DNA from: Lacibacter sp. H375
Lineage (GTDB): Bacteria > Bacteroidota > Bacteroidia > Chitinophagales > Chitinophagaceae
Direction: 5' to 3'
Length of the DNA: 64,000 nt
Assembly (NCBI RefSeq): GCF_037892425.1
Contig: NZ_JBBKTT010000001.1
Span: forward strand, 2,232,001-2,296,000
Shown piece after piece: positions 51,748-61,017 of this stretch. Position 1 is the first letter of the stretch. The number at the start of each line of letters is the position of its first letter. A program made the translations under genes and the position numbers. The notes under the pieces were generated by a model, which made no database searches, was not told the origin of the DNA, and saw only the letters and a list, made by a program, of their open reading frames with translations.

Positions 51748-53121
51748 TTACTTTTTCCTGTAAACATACATTGTCCGTTCGCTTCCCTGCACAATCATTT
51801 TCCTTTCCAATACAAACAGCGGCGCAAATGCATGTTCAAATGTTTCCTGATCATACTCGTCAAATATATCCTTCCGCCACTTCAACATCCCTAAAACTTT
51901 TGGATCACTTTTCGGCACAAATTCAATTATGAGAACTTTGCAAACAGAAGCAAAAAAAGCAGCCAGTTGTTCAAATGTAATATTCTTCGCAATTGCCAAG
52001 TGATGCATCAACGCCAATGCCATGCATACATCAACTTTTGTGCGTTTAAAGAAAGCTTGACGTTCTTCGTTCCTCCAACCCAGCGAAGGAGAAGGATAAG
52101 TGAGATCAATGACGGCCGGATAAATATTCGTTCTCTTTTCCTCTTTGATTCGCTTGTACAACCTGTTGATGCAGTCACTATCGAAATCAGTTGAGATCAC
52201 CATCGCATCATTTTTGCACAGCAATGAAAATTCACCTTCATTAGCCCCGAGGTCAAGAACTGAGCTGTATTCTGTACTTTCCAAAAGTGAACTAACCAGT
52301 TTCTTCTTCTCCGAAAAATAAGTTTCGCTCAGTATTGTTTCTGAATAATAATTATTCCAAGTGGTGGTTTGTACCGGCAGCGAAAGGTTACTGATTAAGC
52401 TATGCAGGTTTTGTAATATTTGATCAATATTCTTTTGCGTGATCTTCCTGGTTGTTTGCTTTTGCCCAGTTGAATGTTTACCTGCCATCTTCGCTTGTAA
52501 ATGCACATGCAGGTAAACCGATGCATTCAATTTTGTTTTGAAAGGAAGTAAGCTTGAGGTAACTGTAGCAGGCACTCCATCAGGATAGCTGAGCATGAGT
52601 CTATGTACTTCCATTCCTGTATGAAAAGCTATGAGCAATGGATTCAAAAAACATTCACAAAACTGCCGGTAAGCGATCCAGGATTCGCCTTCTTTGTATG
52701 TTTCAAATGAAAGTGTGTCGATCAGCTTAAACCTGCCATCAACAAATTGAATATTGGTTGGCGATGCATCTTTCAGGATCATGCCTTTTTGTAAAGCTTG
52801 TTTGCAGATATCAAGCGTTGTTAATGCAGCACCTTTTAATTGCTCAAAACTCCATTCCCATGCATAAGAAAGAAATGGAAGTTGTTGGGGCTGCAGTGTT
52901 TTATACCAATCTGCTCTTCCTGTATGATTTTCTGAAAACTCAGTAAACGGGAGTAGTAATTTCTTTTTGAGAAGTTCATCTGCAAGACCACTCTTCATCA
53001 ACAGATCATAATCCTCACTATAACCAGCTGCAACGAAACGAAAGATCGTTCCATCCTTTTCATAAATAAAACCGGAAGGATCACGAAAAGAAGCAGGATG
53101 ATGATTAATCGGTTGATTCAT
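51748..53121 (-). CDS. Kinase-like domain fused to class I methyltransferase
   Basis: 457 residues. The C-terminal half is a SAM methyltransferase: SSVLDLGANEGEFSLLCKND (motif I, about residues 285-305), MVISTDFDSDCI, VDVCMALALMHHLAI. The N-terminal half has no named domain but shows ILKDASPTNIQFVDGRFKLI (about 115-134) with Asp118, Asn123 and later Asp135 spaced like the HxDxxxxN and DFG acids of small-molecule kinases; the glycine-rich P-loop is not obvious. I recall this architecture near polysaccharide genes. Its start lies inside the end of the small membrane protein gene (17-base overlap). Confidence 0.72.
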   Translation of the reverse strand: MNQPINHHPASFRDPSGFIYEKDGTIFRFVAAGYSEDYDLLMKSGLADELLKKKLLLPFTEFSENHTGRADWYKTLQPQQLPFLSYAWEWSFEQLKGAALTTLDICKQALQKGMILKDASPTNIQFVDGRFKLIDTLSFETYKEGESWIAYRQFCECFLNPLLIAFHTGMEVHRLMLSYPDGVPATVTSSLLPFKTKLNASVYLHVHLQAKMAGKHSTGQKQTTRKITQKNIDQILQNLHSLISNLSLPVQTTTWNNYYSETILSETYFSEKKKLVSSLLESTEYSSVLDLGANEGEFSLLCKNDAMVISTDFDSDCINRLYKRIKEEKRTNIYPAVIDLTYPSPSLGWRNEERQAFFKRTKVDVCMALALMHHLAIAKNITFEQLAAFFASVCKVLIIEFVPKSDPKVLGMLKWRKDIFDEYDQETFEHAFAPLFVLERKMIVQGSERTMYVYRKK

Positions 53122-53278
53122 TCTTTTCCTCTTCTGTTTTGGGTGGTGTTTTTACAAAGAAGCTTTTGATCCAGTTCCAACCGCTTTTAAAATAAAAGAT
53201 CACACCCAACACAGCAGCTATAATTACCTGTATCAGGTAACTGCCACTTCCCGGATCAAGGTATAACAACTGCATCAT
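53105..53278 (-). CDS. 57-residue single-span membrane protein (YLDPGSGSY family)
   Basis: This short gene was found by reading the gap between its neighbours. MMQLLYLDPGSGSYLIQVII is followed by a hydrophobic helix (AAVLGVIFYF) and a basic and acidic tail (KSGWNWIKSFFVKTPPKTEE). The LDPGSGS motif at the N-terminus is one I associate with small proteins encoded in surface-polysaccharide clusters of many phyla; function unknown. Its ATG shares an ATGA with the M42 peptidase stop, and its end overlaps the methyltransferase start by 17 bases, so translation of the three genes is coupled. Confidence 0.85.
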   Translation of the reverse strand: MMQLLYLDPGSGSYLIQVIIAAVLGVIFYFKSGWNWIKSFFVKTPPKTEEEKNESTD

Positions 53279-54381
53279 AAATAACGGAGATTGGTTTTTG
53301 GAGTTAACGCAAGTAGTGTTTCGTACATCAGGTGAATTGTATTTTCAATATCACTCTTGTGCAACATTTCAACTGTTGTATGCATATAACGTAATGGAAT
53401 ACTTATGAGTACTGAAGGACAACCGTCATTGGCATAAGCAAATGAATCAGTATCTGTTCCTGTGCTACGGCTTAATGAACGCCATTGCACCGGAATTTTT
53501 TTCTTATCAGCAACATCCGTAACAAAATCGAGTAGTTTATTGTGAATAGCTGGTCCGGTTGCTAATGAAGGTCCCTTACTGCAGCTGATATCACCTTCAA
53601 CAATCTTACTGATCATGGGCGTGGTAGTATCATGTGTTACATCTGTAACAATAGCGATATCCGGTTTAATGCGGCGTGCGATCATTTCAGCACCACGCAA
53701 ACCAATTTCTTCCTGCACTGCATTTACAATGTATAAACCATAAGGAAGTTTCTTTTTGTTTTCTTTCAGCAAACGTGCAACTTCAGCAATCATGAAGCCA
53801 CCAATACGGTTATCAAATGCACGGGCTATATAATAATCATGGGCCAGTTCATCAAAACCTTCTTCATATGTAACCACACAACCTACTTTCACACCGAGAG
53901 CCTCAACTTCTTTTCTGTTACGTGCGCCGCAATCGAGCCAGAGATTGTCAACACGTGGTTGTGGTTCTTTTGCTTCTGGATTACCAAGACGTGTATGAAT
54001 AGCCGGCCATCCAAACACAGCTTTTACAATTCCTTTTTTTCCATGGATCAACACACGTTTGGCAGGAGCGATTTGGTGATCAACACCACCATTACGTTTC
54101 AGATAGATCAATCCTTCCGGTGTAATGTAATTCACAAACCAACTGATCTCATCAGCATGTGCTTCTATCACTACTTTGAAGGAATGTTCAGGATTGAGCA
54201 CACCAACAACGGTACCATATGAATCGCTGAAATGCGTATCGATATATGGTTTCAGATATTCTAACCACACTTTCTGTCCGCTGGTTTCAAAACCAACAGG
54301 CGAATGTGTATTATGATAGTTCTTCAAAAACTCAAGAGATGTGTTTGTAAGAATTGATTTTTTCTTTGCTGCTTTTGCCAT
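53275..54381 (-). CDS. M42 family metallopeptidase (glutamyl aminopeptidase type)
   Basis: 368 residues. M42 aminopeptidases are cytoplasmic dodecamers with two metals. Ligands are visible as IEAHADEIS (His and the catalytic Asp), ARAFDNRIGG (bridging Asp), NAVQEEIGLRGAE with the catalytic base Glu and ligand, VTDVTHDT, and IPLRYMHTTVEM with the final His. The Lys-rich N-terminus (MAKAAKKKS) is unusual but short. It starts the run towards the surface-modification genes and may have the promoter at 54399. Confidence 0.9.
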   Translation of the reverse strand: MAKAAKKKSILTNTSLEFLKNYHNTHSPVGFETSGQKVWLEYLKPYIDTHFSDSYGTVVGVLNPEHSFKVVIEAHADEISWFVNYITPEGLIYLKRNGGVDHQIAPAKRVLIHGKKGIVKAVFGWPAIHTRLGNPEAKEPQPRVDNLWLDCGARNRKEVEALGVKVGCVVTYEEGFDELAHDYYIARAFDNRIGGFMIAEVARLLKENKKKLPYGLYIVNAVQEEIGLRGAEMIARRIKPDIAIVTDVTHDTTTPMISKIVEGDISCSKGPSLATGPAIHNKLLDFVTDVADKKKIPVQWRSLSRSTGTDTDSFAYANDGCPSVLISIPLRYMHTTVEMLHKSDIENTIHLMYETLLALTPKTNLRYL

Positions 54382-54398
54382 CGTTTTAGTGCTTTCAG

Positions 54399-54406
54399 CA
54401 AATGTA
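54399..54406 (-). promoter_or_regulatory. Candidate -7 element TACATTTG of the M42 gene
   Basis: CAAATGTA on the plus strand reads TACATTTG on the minus strand and lies 17 bases before the ATG, a fitting distance. No clear TTTG box at -33. Confidence 0.45.
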
Positions 54407-54468
54407 CGGGTTCGCTTCTTTTAAAAAGCGGGGTATCAGCACTTTTTACTAACGTGGGAATGAGATGT

Positions 54469-55302
54469 TTAGAGTAGCAGGAATAGGCTTAGTAGTGAGG
54501 AAAGAATCAAAAGTCCATCAACCCAACCAAGATAAAAGTAATCACTGTTTTGTCTTTTTGAAACACGTAACAGGTAAATGGCAACAATACCAGGTATTAA
54601 CTGGAGCAAATGAAGATAAGAGTCGAAACGGACGGCTAAGAATACAACCGAGAACGAATAAAGAACAACATTAATAATAAAAAAGAACTGGAACTGTTGC
54701 TCGTTCATGATGTTGGCTGGCGTATGTACTCCCATTTCAAAATCCCGAAGCCTGTCACGGTAATCGAAGATCATGGTTGCAAGCGCTACTAATAGAAGCC
54801 GGCTGATAAAAAGAAAGACCTCATTTACATTAGGCTCCACTTCAAAAAAAGCAAGCGGCAATACAACTGTTGCATAGGCCCACACAAAACCAATAAAATA
54901 ACTCTTAATAAAGGTAAGGATGGAGGGCAGCTTAATTGGTTCCTTCAATAAAAGCGGAGCCGTGTAAGCCGAATTAAAAACTATAGCCAGTATAATATGT
55001 GTATTGATGCTTCGGATCTTCCACCAAAACCACAACGTGGCAATCATTGATAAAATGTTTAAGATTGCTGTAGCTGTCTTTGCTTCCCGAAACCATTCCA
55101 GTTGTTCCGATGAAGTGCTCTTTTTTGCGGCGAAACTGAAATGAAGATTGTAGCTAAGAAGCGTTGCAAAAAATATAAATGCAATAAGTGTTAACGGGTA
55201 ATCAAAAAGCGAGTAGAATAGTTTGGTTTGCACACAAAGTGCCGCTGCACTTACAGCAATAACAATATGATAAAAAAGAAGGAACCGGGTGAGCCGTGGC
55301 AT
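54469..55302 (-). CDS. UbiA-like membrane prenyltransferase homologue
   Basis: 277 residues from the ATG at 55302 (GTG at 55314 is an alternative that adds four). Eight or nine helices are visible. The segments ATLLSYNLHFSFAAKKS and MIFDYRDRLRDFEMGVHTPA sit where UbiA proteins have their two Asp-rich motifs; the second is well kept (D-x-x-D-x-x-x-D), the first is not (YNLH instead of NDxxD). It may therefore be a UbiA-family protein with changed or lost transferase activity. It follows the lipoprotein gene directly. Confidence 0.7.
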   Translation of the reverse strand: MPRLTRFLLFYHIVIAVSAAALCVQTKLFYSLFDYPLTLIAFIFFATLLSYNLHFSFAAKKSTSSEQLEWFREAKTATAILNILSMIATLWFWWKIRSINTHIILAIVFNSAYTAPLLLKEPIKLPSILTFIKSYFIGFVWAYATVVLPLAFFEVEPNVNEVFLFISRLLLVALATMIFDYRDRLRDFEMGVHTPANIMNEQQFQFFFIINVVLYSFSVVFLAVRFDSYLHLLQLIPGIVAIYLLRVSKRQNSDYFYLGWVDGLLILSSLLSLFLLL

Positions 55303-55314
55303 TACAACAAACAC

Positions 55315-55788
55315 TTAAAAAGGCAGTGTAATGGGGTCGGACTGCACTGCATTGCTTGTATCACCTGTTTTGTCAACAATTCTGAATCTGAAGATGGCTA
55401 TATGCGGCTGAGAATTACAATTATTTCCGGATAATGTACCGTAACCGATAATACTTCCACTGGCATACTTTACCTTAACGTTCACTTTCTGATTAGGTTC
55501 GCCCGGGAAGTTTGGGATCGTGTATACTTCATCTGTAAAGCTATTTAATTGGCAGGCAGGCGATGGTGCATCCAGTTTATCGATAATAATTTCACCTTGG
55601 GCATCACCTTCTTTATCTGTAACTGTTAAATCAAACTCAATGAAATTAGCGTTGCCACCTGCGGGATTGAAAACTTCGCCCTGTTTTATGGATTTTATTT
55701 CAACCTGCGGCTTGGTCGTATATTTATCTTTTCCGCAGCCTGCCAGCAGGGAAGCGAATACAAAAAGAAACAATAGTTTTGCCTTCAT
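55315..55788 (-). CDS. Hypothetical lipoprotein
   Basis: 157 residues. The lipobox gives Cys18 (LLAGC). The mature part is a predicted beta-sandwich with FIEFDLTVTDKEGDAQGEII, which has Asp/Glu residues that could bind calcium, and a central DAPSPACQLNSF cysteine pairing with a late NNCNSQPH. Function unknown. It stands first in a unit with the UbiA-like gene. Confidence 0.72.
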   Translation of the reverse strand: MKAKLLFLFVFASLLAGCGKDKYTTKPQVEIKSIKQGEVFNPAGGNANFIEFDLTVTDKEGDAQGEIIIDKLDAPSPACQLNSFTDEVYTIPNFPGEPNQKVNVKVKYASGSIIGYGTLSGNNCNSQPHIAIFRFRIVDKTGDTSNAVQSDPITLPF

Positions 55789-55806
55789 AAGAAAAAGTTC
55801 TTAGTT

Positions 55807-55814
55807 CAAATTTA
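55807..55814 (-). promoter_or_regulatory. Candidate -7 element TAAATTTG of the 55315 gene
   Basis: CAAATTTA on the plus strand reads TAAATTTG on the minus strand, 18 bases before the ATG. The -33 region is only T-rich. Confidence 0.45.
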
Positions 55815-55837
55815 AGCATTAATACCCCACTAAAAAA

Positions 55838-56818
55838 TTGATTCCTCCTTTTGTTAACAATCTTTTTGAGTTAAGCGAAACCCGGCTCAGTGAGCTGGTG
55901 CAGCAGTCGTTTCACTTTCAGTACAACAGTAACCCTGTTTACAGATCTTTTTGCGACGCATTGCGTATAGAAACGACGGAAGAATCGACAATGGAGGATA
56001 TCCCTTTTTTACCTATCAGCTTTTTTAAAACCCATCGTATCGAAAGCACAGAATTTATTCCGGAAACATTGTTTGAAAGCAGTGGCACTTCGCAAACCAT
56101 ACAAAGCAAGCATTATGTAAAGAGCCTTACTTTGTATGAAGAAGCTTTTACAAAGGCGTTTGTGCGGCAATATGGTTTGCCGGAGAACTATTGCTTTCTT
56201 GGTTTGTTACCATCTTACCTTGAGCGTAGCCATTCATCGCTGGTGTATATGGTGCAAAAGTTGATGGAGAAAAGTAACCATCCAATGAATGGTTTCTATC
56301 TCAATAATTTCCAGGAGTTATTTGATAGATTAAAGCTGCTGGAAAAAGGAGGTCAGCCAACTATTCTCATTGGTGTTACATTCGGTTTGCTCGATTTTGC
56401 TGAGCAATACCAGTTACCATTGACGAATACTATCATCATGGAAACTGGAGGCATGAAGGGCAGGAGGGAAGAGATGACAAGAGAACAGGTGCACCTTCAA
56501 CTAAAAAGAAGTTTTTCTGTTGAAACAATTCATTCAGAATATGGGATGACAGAATTGCTTAGCCAGGCTTATTCAAAAGGGAATGGTATTTTTCAATGTC
56601 CGCCGTGGATGAAAGTTTTGGTGAGGGATGAAGATGATCCCTTGCACATCAGCACCGTTGGAAAAGGTGCTATCAACATTGTCGACCTTGCCAATGTATA
56701 TTCCGTCAGTTTTATTGCAACTGATGATGTGGGCGAAGTATTTGACGATGGTAGTTTTCGTGTATTGGGCCGCATGGATAATAGTGATATTCGTGGATGC
56801 AGCTTGCTTGCCTTGTAG
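55838..56818 (+). CDS. LuxE/PaaK-like acyl-protein synthetase or acyltransferase
   Basis: 326 residues from a TTG at 55838; an in-frame stop lies 18 bases upstream and no ATG is available early. The fold is that of LuxE-type adenylating enzymes: FLPISFFKTHRI, LFESSGTSQT with the ATP-binding loop, METGGMKGRREEMTREQVH, HSEYGMTELLSQAY, and VVDLANVYS... near the end. LuxE activates fatty acids and loads them on a Cys; the residue is not clear here. No lux genes are close; it may act in lipid or surface modification. Confidence 0.78.
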   Translation: MIPPFVNNLFELSETRLSELVQQSFHFQYNSNPVYRSFCDALRIETTEESTMEDIPFLPISFFKTHRIESTEFIPETLFESSGTSQTIQSKHYVKSLTLYEEAFTKAFVRQYGLPENYCFLGLLPSYLERSHSSLVYMVQKLMEKSNHPMNGFYLNNFQELFDRLKLLEKGGQPTILIGVTFGLLDFAEQYQLPLTNTIIMETGGMKGRREEMTREQVHLQLKRSFSVETIHSEYGMTELLSQAYSKGNGIFQCPPWMKVLVRDEDDPLHISTVGKGAINIVDLANVYSVSFIATDDVGEVFDDGSFRVLGRMDNSDIRGCSLLAL

Positions 56819-56874
56819 TTTATTAAACTTGTCAGATACCCTTTAAATTAGAACTTACAACACAGAACTTTCTT

Positions 56875-57822
56875 ATGCTTTCCGATAAATTACAAATGTT
56901 TCAAAACCGGCTTACGAAAGTGTATAAACACCGCAGCAAGCAAGCTAAAAGAATGGGCATCAGCTGCTATCGTTTGTATGACAAAGATTTGCCGGAATTC
57001 CCCGTAAGCATTGATGTGTATGATACAAGAGTTTGTGTGAGTGAATACAAAGCCAAACATAATTTAACTGAAGAAGAGCATCTTGATTGGCTGGAAGGAA
57101 CCGTTGATGTGATTGCAGATGTATTAGAGATGGATGAAGAACGTATTTACACCAAAGAACGCAGAAGAAAAAGTAACCGCCAGGCACAATACCAAAAGAC
57201 GGCCGAAGAAAAAGAGTTTTTTGAAGTACAGGAAAATGGATTGAAATTCTTAGTGAATCTTTCAGACTATTTGGATACAGGTTTGTTTCTCGATCATCGC
57301 ACAACACGAAAGATGGTGATGGAAGAAGCAAACGGTAAAAAAGTATTGAACCTGTTTGCATATACCGGTTCATTCAGCGTGTACGCTGCTGCCGGTGGTG
57401 CTGAAGAAGTGGTTACAGTTGATTTATCGAATACTTATATCGATTGGGCGAAAAAGAATTTTGAAGCAAACTTTTTCATTGATCATAAGAAATACAAGTT
57501 TGTTGTGGCAGATGTGAAACAATATCTGGAGACGCTTACGCCCAACACATTTGATATTGTGGTGATGGACCCGCCTACGTTCAGCAACAGTAAAAAAATG
57601 AAAGACTTTCTGGATATTCAGCTCGATCACGTGGAGCTCATCAACCAAACATTAAAAGCAATGAAGCCCGGCGGCATTTTATATTTCAGTAATAATGCAA
57701 GGAAGTTTGAATTATATGAAAGTGAAATACAGGCATCTGCTATAAAAGATATTACCAAAGCCACTACTCCGTTTGATTTTGAAGGTAAACTACAACGTTG
57801 GTGCTGGCGAATGATACGATAA
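56875..57822 (+). CDS. Class I rRNA methyltransferase, RlmK/RlmI-like
   Basis: 315 residues. Motif I FAYTGSFSVYAAAGGAEEV, VDLSNTYIDWAKKNFEANFF, and the catalytic VMDPPTFSNSKKMKDFLDIQ are those of the C-terminal half of E. coli RlmKL (m7G2069 of 23S rRNA). The N-terminal part (FQNRLTKVYKHRSKQAKRMG, CYRLYDKDLPEFPVSIDVYD) looks like the RlmK lead without the THUMP-domain RlmL half, as found in many bacteria. Substrate is inferred. Ends with WCWRMIR. Confidence 0.85.
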   Translation: MLSDKLQMFQNRLTKVYKHRSKQAKRMGISCYRLYDKDLPEFPVSIDVYDTRVCVSEYKAKHNLTEEEHLDWLEGTVDVIADVLEMDEERIYTKERRRKSNRQAQYQKTAEEKEFFEVQENGLKFLVNLSDYLDTGLFLDHRTTRKMVMEEANGKKVLNLFAYTGSFSVYAAAGGAEEVVTVDLSNTYIDWAKKNFEANFFIDHKKYKFVVADVKQYLETLTPNTFDIVVMDPPTFSNSKKMKDFLDIQLDHVELINQTLKAMKPGGILYFSNNARKFELYESEIQASAIKDITKATTPFDFEGKLQRWCWRMIR

Positions 57823-57941
57823 TCGTATTTACACTCGTAGTTTTACTTGTTCTCGTATAGGGATAAAACATTGGCCCATGATTGGATTTGATGTAGAATA
57901 GAAGTAATTTTTCATTCTGTTAGTGCTCAAAATCCAGAACT

Positions 57942-60161
57942 ATGAAACCAAATCTTCTCCTGCTACAGGAACATCCCCGTTTAAAAAAGGTTCTCGCATT
58001 CACTTTTGTAGCTCTCATATTGCTTATTGGCATTGGCACAAACTATGCAATAGAATCAAGTGTGTTACAATCTGCCCAGGAACATTCTGCACAAAACGAT
58101 TCTGTTATTAAGCATCAACAATATCAGCAAGTAGTTGAAAAAACGATGTTTCTCATTACACAAAGTGATCACAACCTCGAAGATTATGTGCAGGCAGGCG
58201 ATCTTCATAAGAAAGAAGCATTTGTAAAAAACAGTATCGCAATAGATAAAAATCTTCAGGAAGTAAAGAGTACATATGCAGGTTATATCCCTAAATATTT
58301 AGTGAACGTATTTGTACATAAATCTGCTAACCGCATTCAATTGAACAGGAACATCCTTTCTGTTTATGATTCAGCAGGACAGGCAGCTGCACTGGAAATG
58401 ATCAATAGTGTTGCTTACAGATCATCATTTAAAGAAATTACGTTTGGAGAACAGGAACTCATTAGTGCATTGGGAATAAAAATCGAACAACTTAATAATA
58501 AGATCACCATTGAGAAAGCAGAGATGGTAAGTCTCGATCGTAAATGGAATATGGTTTCACTCATTTTTATGTCACTTATAGCCTTGCTGGTAGTATATAA
58601 AATGATTGAAACAAACCGACTGAATAATACTTTGTCAATTGCAATTCTAAAAGGGCAGCAGGCACAATTGGTCAAAGATCAATTTATTTCAAACGTTACA
58701 CACGAGTTACGTACACCCTTGAATTCTATCATTGGTTATACTAATTTGCTATTGAAAAAAGAACATGCGCCGGAAACAAAGCAATGGATCCAGTCGATGA
58801 AAATATCGGGTAATTTGTTGATGGAAGTGATCAATGATGTACTTGATTATTCTAAACTCGAATCGGGTCATTTTCAATTTTCCAACGAAGCATTTGATGT
58901 AAAACAAGTGATCAGTAATCTCAACAACGTATTACAAAACCGGGCAGAAGCAAAAAACATTTCATTACATGTTCAGATGGATGAAAAACTGCCCGATTGT
59001 GTTTCAGGCGATGCAAAGAAACTGATGCAGATATTGGTGAATCTTACCGGCAACTCCATTAAGTTTACTGAGCAAGGCTCTGTTTCAGTTGCAGCAAAAG
59101 TACTGAAGCAGTCGGGTGAGAAAGCGTGGATACAATTCATAGTTTCAGATACGGGCATTGGTATCGAAAAAGATAAACTTCCGTATGTATTTGAACGCTT
59201 TTACCAGATCGAAAGCAAAACATCTAAAAAATATTACGGAACAGGATTGGGTCTGCCTATTGTTAAGCAACTGGTTGAAATGCAAGGAGGTGAAATTGAC
59301 GTGTTCTCTACACCCGGAGAAGGAACTCAATTTGTATTGCTGTTACCTTTCACAATTGCCACAGCTGTAGAAAAGGAAAATGAAACAGAGCTTGTAATTA
59401 ATAAAGAAAAACTTATTAAGAAGCGTATCTTAATTGTGGATGATAACGAAATGAACCGTGACCTGATGGGTTATCTTCTTGCAGAACATCAATTCTTATT
59501 CGATAAGGCAGAAAGTGGTATGACGGCTCTTCAACTATTGAAACAAAAGAATTACGATTTTATTTTAATGGATATTCAAATGCCTGGCCTAAGTGGCATT
59601 GATACCACTAAAAAAATCAGGGCTGAGTTGAATATGCAAACGCCAATCATTGGGTTGAGCGCATTTTGTCAAAGTTTGGAACAGCAGAATGCAATCAACG
59701 CTGGCATGAACGCCTACCTCACCAAACCTGTTGATGAACGCAAGTTGCTTGAACTACTCAATCATTATAGCGATTGGGATGCAGAACCTGCTACGCCTCA
59801 ACATTCGCAATTAAAATTGGTGAATATCGATTACCTGCATCGTTTAACAGGAGGAAACAAAGAAAACATCCAGGATTTGCTGAACAAGGCATTCGACTTT
59901 TTGCCAAGCGAAGTAAAACGTTTGCAGGAATCTTTTGCAGCAGAAGATCAACAATTGATCAAGGAAACTGCACACAATATGAAATCAACATTACGCATAT
60001 TAGGTGTTGATGAACATGTTTCCAGCAAAGTGATACAGATTGAAAAGGCGAACATCTCTGAGAATAATGAAAAAGAGCGTATAAAACATCTTATTGATGA
60101 GCTGGATTCTTCTGTACAAGTAGTGCTGCAGGAATTGCGTGAGTATCTTGAAGCTGCCTGA
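57942..60161 (+). CDS. Hybrid sensor histidine kinase with REC and Hpt domains
   Basis: 739 residues. Two membrane helices (about 15-37 and 205-222) frame a periplasmic helical sensor of about 165 residues. Then come HisKA with [20 protein letters not shown] (His254), HATPase_c with [20 protein letters not shown] and [13 protein letters not shown], a receiver domain [14 protein letters not shown]...[10 protein letters not shown] with Asp544, and a C-terminal Hpt domain with [13 protein letters not shown] (His678). All phosphorelay residues are present, so phosphate can pass His-Asp-His to a regulator elsewhere. The signal is unknown. Confidence 0.93.
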   Translation: MKPNLLLLQEHPRLKKVLAFTFVALILLIGIGTNYAIESSVLQSAQEHSAQNDSVIKHQQYQQVVEKTMFLITQSDHNLEDYVQAGDLHKKEAFVKNSIAIDKNLQEVKSTYAGYIPKYLVNVFVHKSANRIQLNRNILSVYDSAGQAAALEMINSVAYRSSFKEITFGEQELISALGIKIEQLNNKITIEKAEMVSLDRKWNMVSLIFMSLIALLVVYKMIETNRLNNTLSIAILKGQQAQLVKDQFISNVTHELRTPLNSIIGYTNLLLKKEHAPETKQWIQSMKISGNLLMEVINDVLDYSKLESGHFQFSNEAFDVKQVISNLNNVLQNRAEAKNISLHVQMDEKLPDCVSGDAKKLMQILVNLTGNSIKFTEQGSVSVAAKVLKQSGEKAWIQFIVSDTGIGIEKDKLPYVFERFYQIESKTSKKYYGTGLGLPIVKQLVEMQGGEIDVFSTPGEGTQFVLLLPFTIATAVEKENETELVINKEKLIKKRILIVDDNEMNRDLMGYLLAEHQFLFDKAESGMTALQLLKQKNYDFILMDIQMPGLSGIDTTKKIRAELNMQTPIIGLSAFCQSLEQQNAINAGMNAYLTKPVDERKLLELLNHYSDWDAEPATPQHSQLKLVNIDYLHRLTGGNKENIQDLLNKAFDFLPSEVKRLQESFAAEDQQLIKETAHNMKSTLRILGVDEHVSSKVIQIEKANISENNEKERIKHLIDELDSSVQVVLQELREYLEAA

Positions 60162-60193
60162 TTCATTCTTTTGATATTTTTTCTTCGCTTATC

Positions 60194-60215
60194 TTGCAAT
60201 CAAATACGATTGCAA
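60194..60215. promoter_or_regulatory. Palindrome TTGCAATC/GATTGCAA at the scoA start
   Basis: TTGCAATC (60194-60201) and GATTGCAA (60208-60215) form perfect eight-base arms with a six-base spacer ending at the A of the scoA start codon. A near -7 box TATCTTGC overlaps it. This is a candidate operator, not a terminator. Confidence 0.5.
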
Positions 60216-60913
60216 TGAACAAAGTTGTTTCAAATGCCGATGAAGCAATCAACGACATCCCCGATGGGGCCATTCTTATGCTTGGTGGCTTTGGTTTGTG
60301 CGGTATTCCCGAAAACTGTATTTCCGCTTTAGTTAAAAAAGGAACAAAGCAACTCACTTGCATTTCAAACAATGCAGGCGTAGATGATTTTGGTATTGGG
60401 TTAATGCTCAAACAAAAGCAAGTGAAGAAAATGATCTCTTCTTACGTGGGTGAGAATGCAGAATTTGAACGCCAATTGTTGAGTGGCGAACTGGAAGTGG
60501 AATTAATTCCCCAAGGAACATTGGCCACACGTTGCATGGCTGCCGGTTACGGAATGCCCGCCATATATACACCGGCAGGTGTGGGAACGGAGGTAGCTGA
60601 AGGAAAAGAAGTCCGCAATTTTAATGGTAAAGATTATTTACTCGAATATGCATTTGATGCCGACTATGCCATTGTAAAAGCGTGGAAAGGAGATACAATG
60701 GGTAATCTTATTTTCAAAGACACCGCAAGAAATTTCAATCCATTAATGGCAATGGCAGGTAAAATAACTATTGCGGAAGTGGAAGAACTTGTAGAACCGG
60801 GAATCTTACATCCCAACGCTATCCAGACACCAGGAATTTATGTGCATCGCATTTTCCAGGGGACTGGTTATGAAAAACGGATCGAACAACGGACAGTAAG
60901 AAAGCGAATTTGA
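60215..60913 (+). CDS. scoA: 3-oxoacid CoA-transferase subunit A
   Basis: 232 residues from the ATG at 60215 (a TTG seven codons earlier overlaps the palindrome). With ScoB it moves CoA between succinyl-CoA and acetoacetate or another 3-oxo acid. Type I CoA-transferase alpha motifs: [20 protein letters not shown], the [20 protein letters not shown] stretch, [20 protein letters not shown], and [20 protein letters not shown]. Length is complete. It precedes scoB with a 104-base gap full of 8-bp-phased DNA. Confidence 0.95.
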   Translation: MNKVVSNADEAINDIPDGAILMLGGFGLCGIPENCISALVKKGTKQLTCISNNAGVDDFGIGLMLKQKQVKKMISSYVGENAEFERQLLSGELEVELIPQGTLATRCMAAGYGMPAIYTPAGVGTEVAEGKEVRNFNGKDYLLEYAFDADYAIVKAWKGDTMGNLIFKDTARNFNPLMAMAGKITIAEVEELVEPGILHPNAIQTPGIYVHRIFQGTGYEKRIEQRTVRKRI

Positions 60914-61012
60914 GAATGTGGCAATTTGAAAATGTTATTTCGTGTTTTCAGGTTGCTTAAATAATCGGTCTATTTTATTTTCAAATTTTCGAATCAACGA
61001 ATTTTCAAATTG
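60906..61012. repeat. 8-bp-phased inverted tracts between scoA and scoB
   Basis: From 60906 the units are GAATTTGA GAATGTGG CAATTTGA AAATGTTA, and from 60981 to 61012 the units are TCAAATTT TCGAATCA ACGAATTT TCAAATTG, the complementary family. A 13-base perfect inverted repeat (GCAATTTGAAAAT at 60921-60933, ATTTTCAAATTGC at 61001-61013) joins them, so the transcript could form a long stem enclosing 67 bases between the two cistrons. Confidence 0.6.
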
Positions 61013-61017
61013 CTTTT

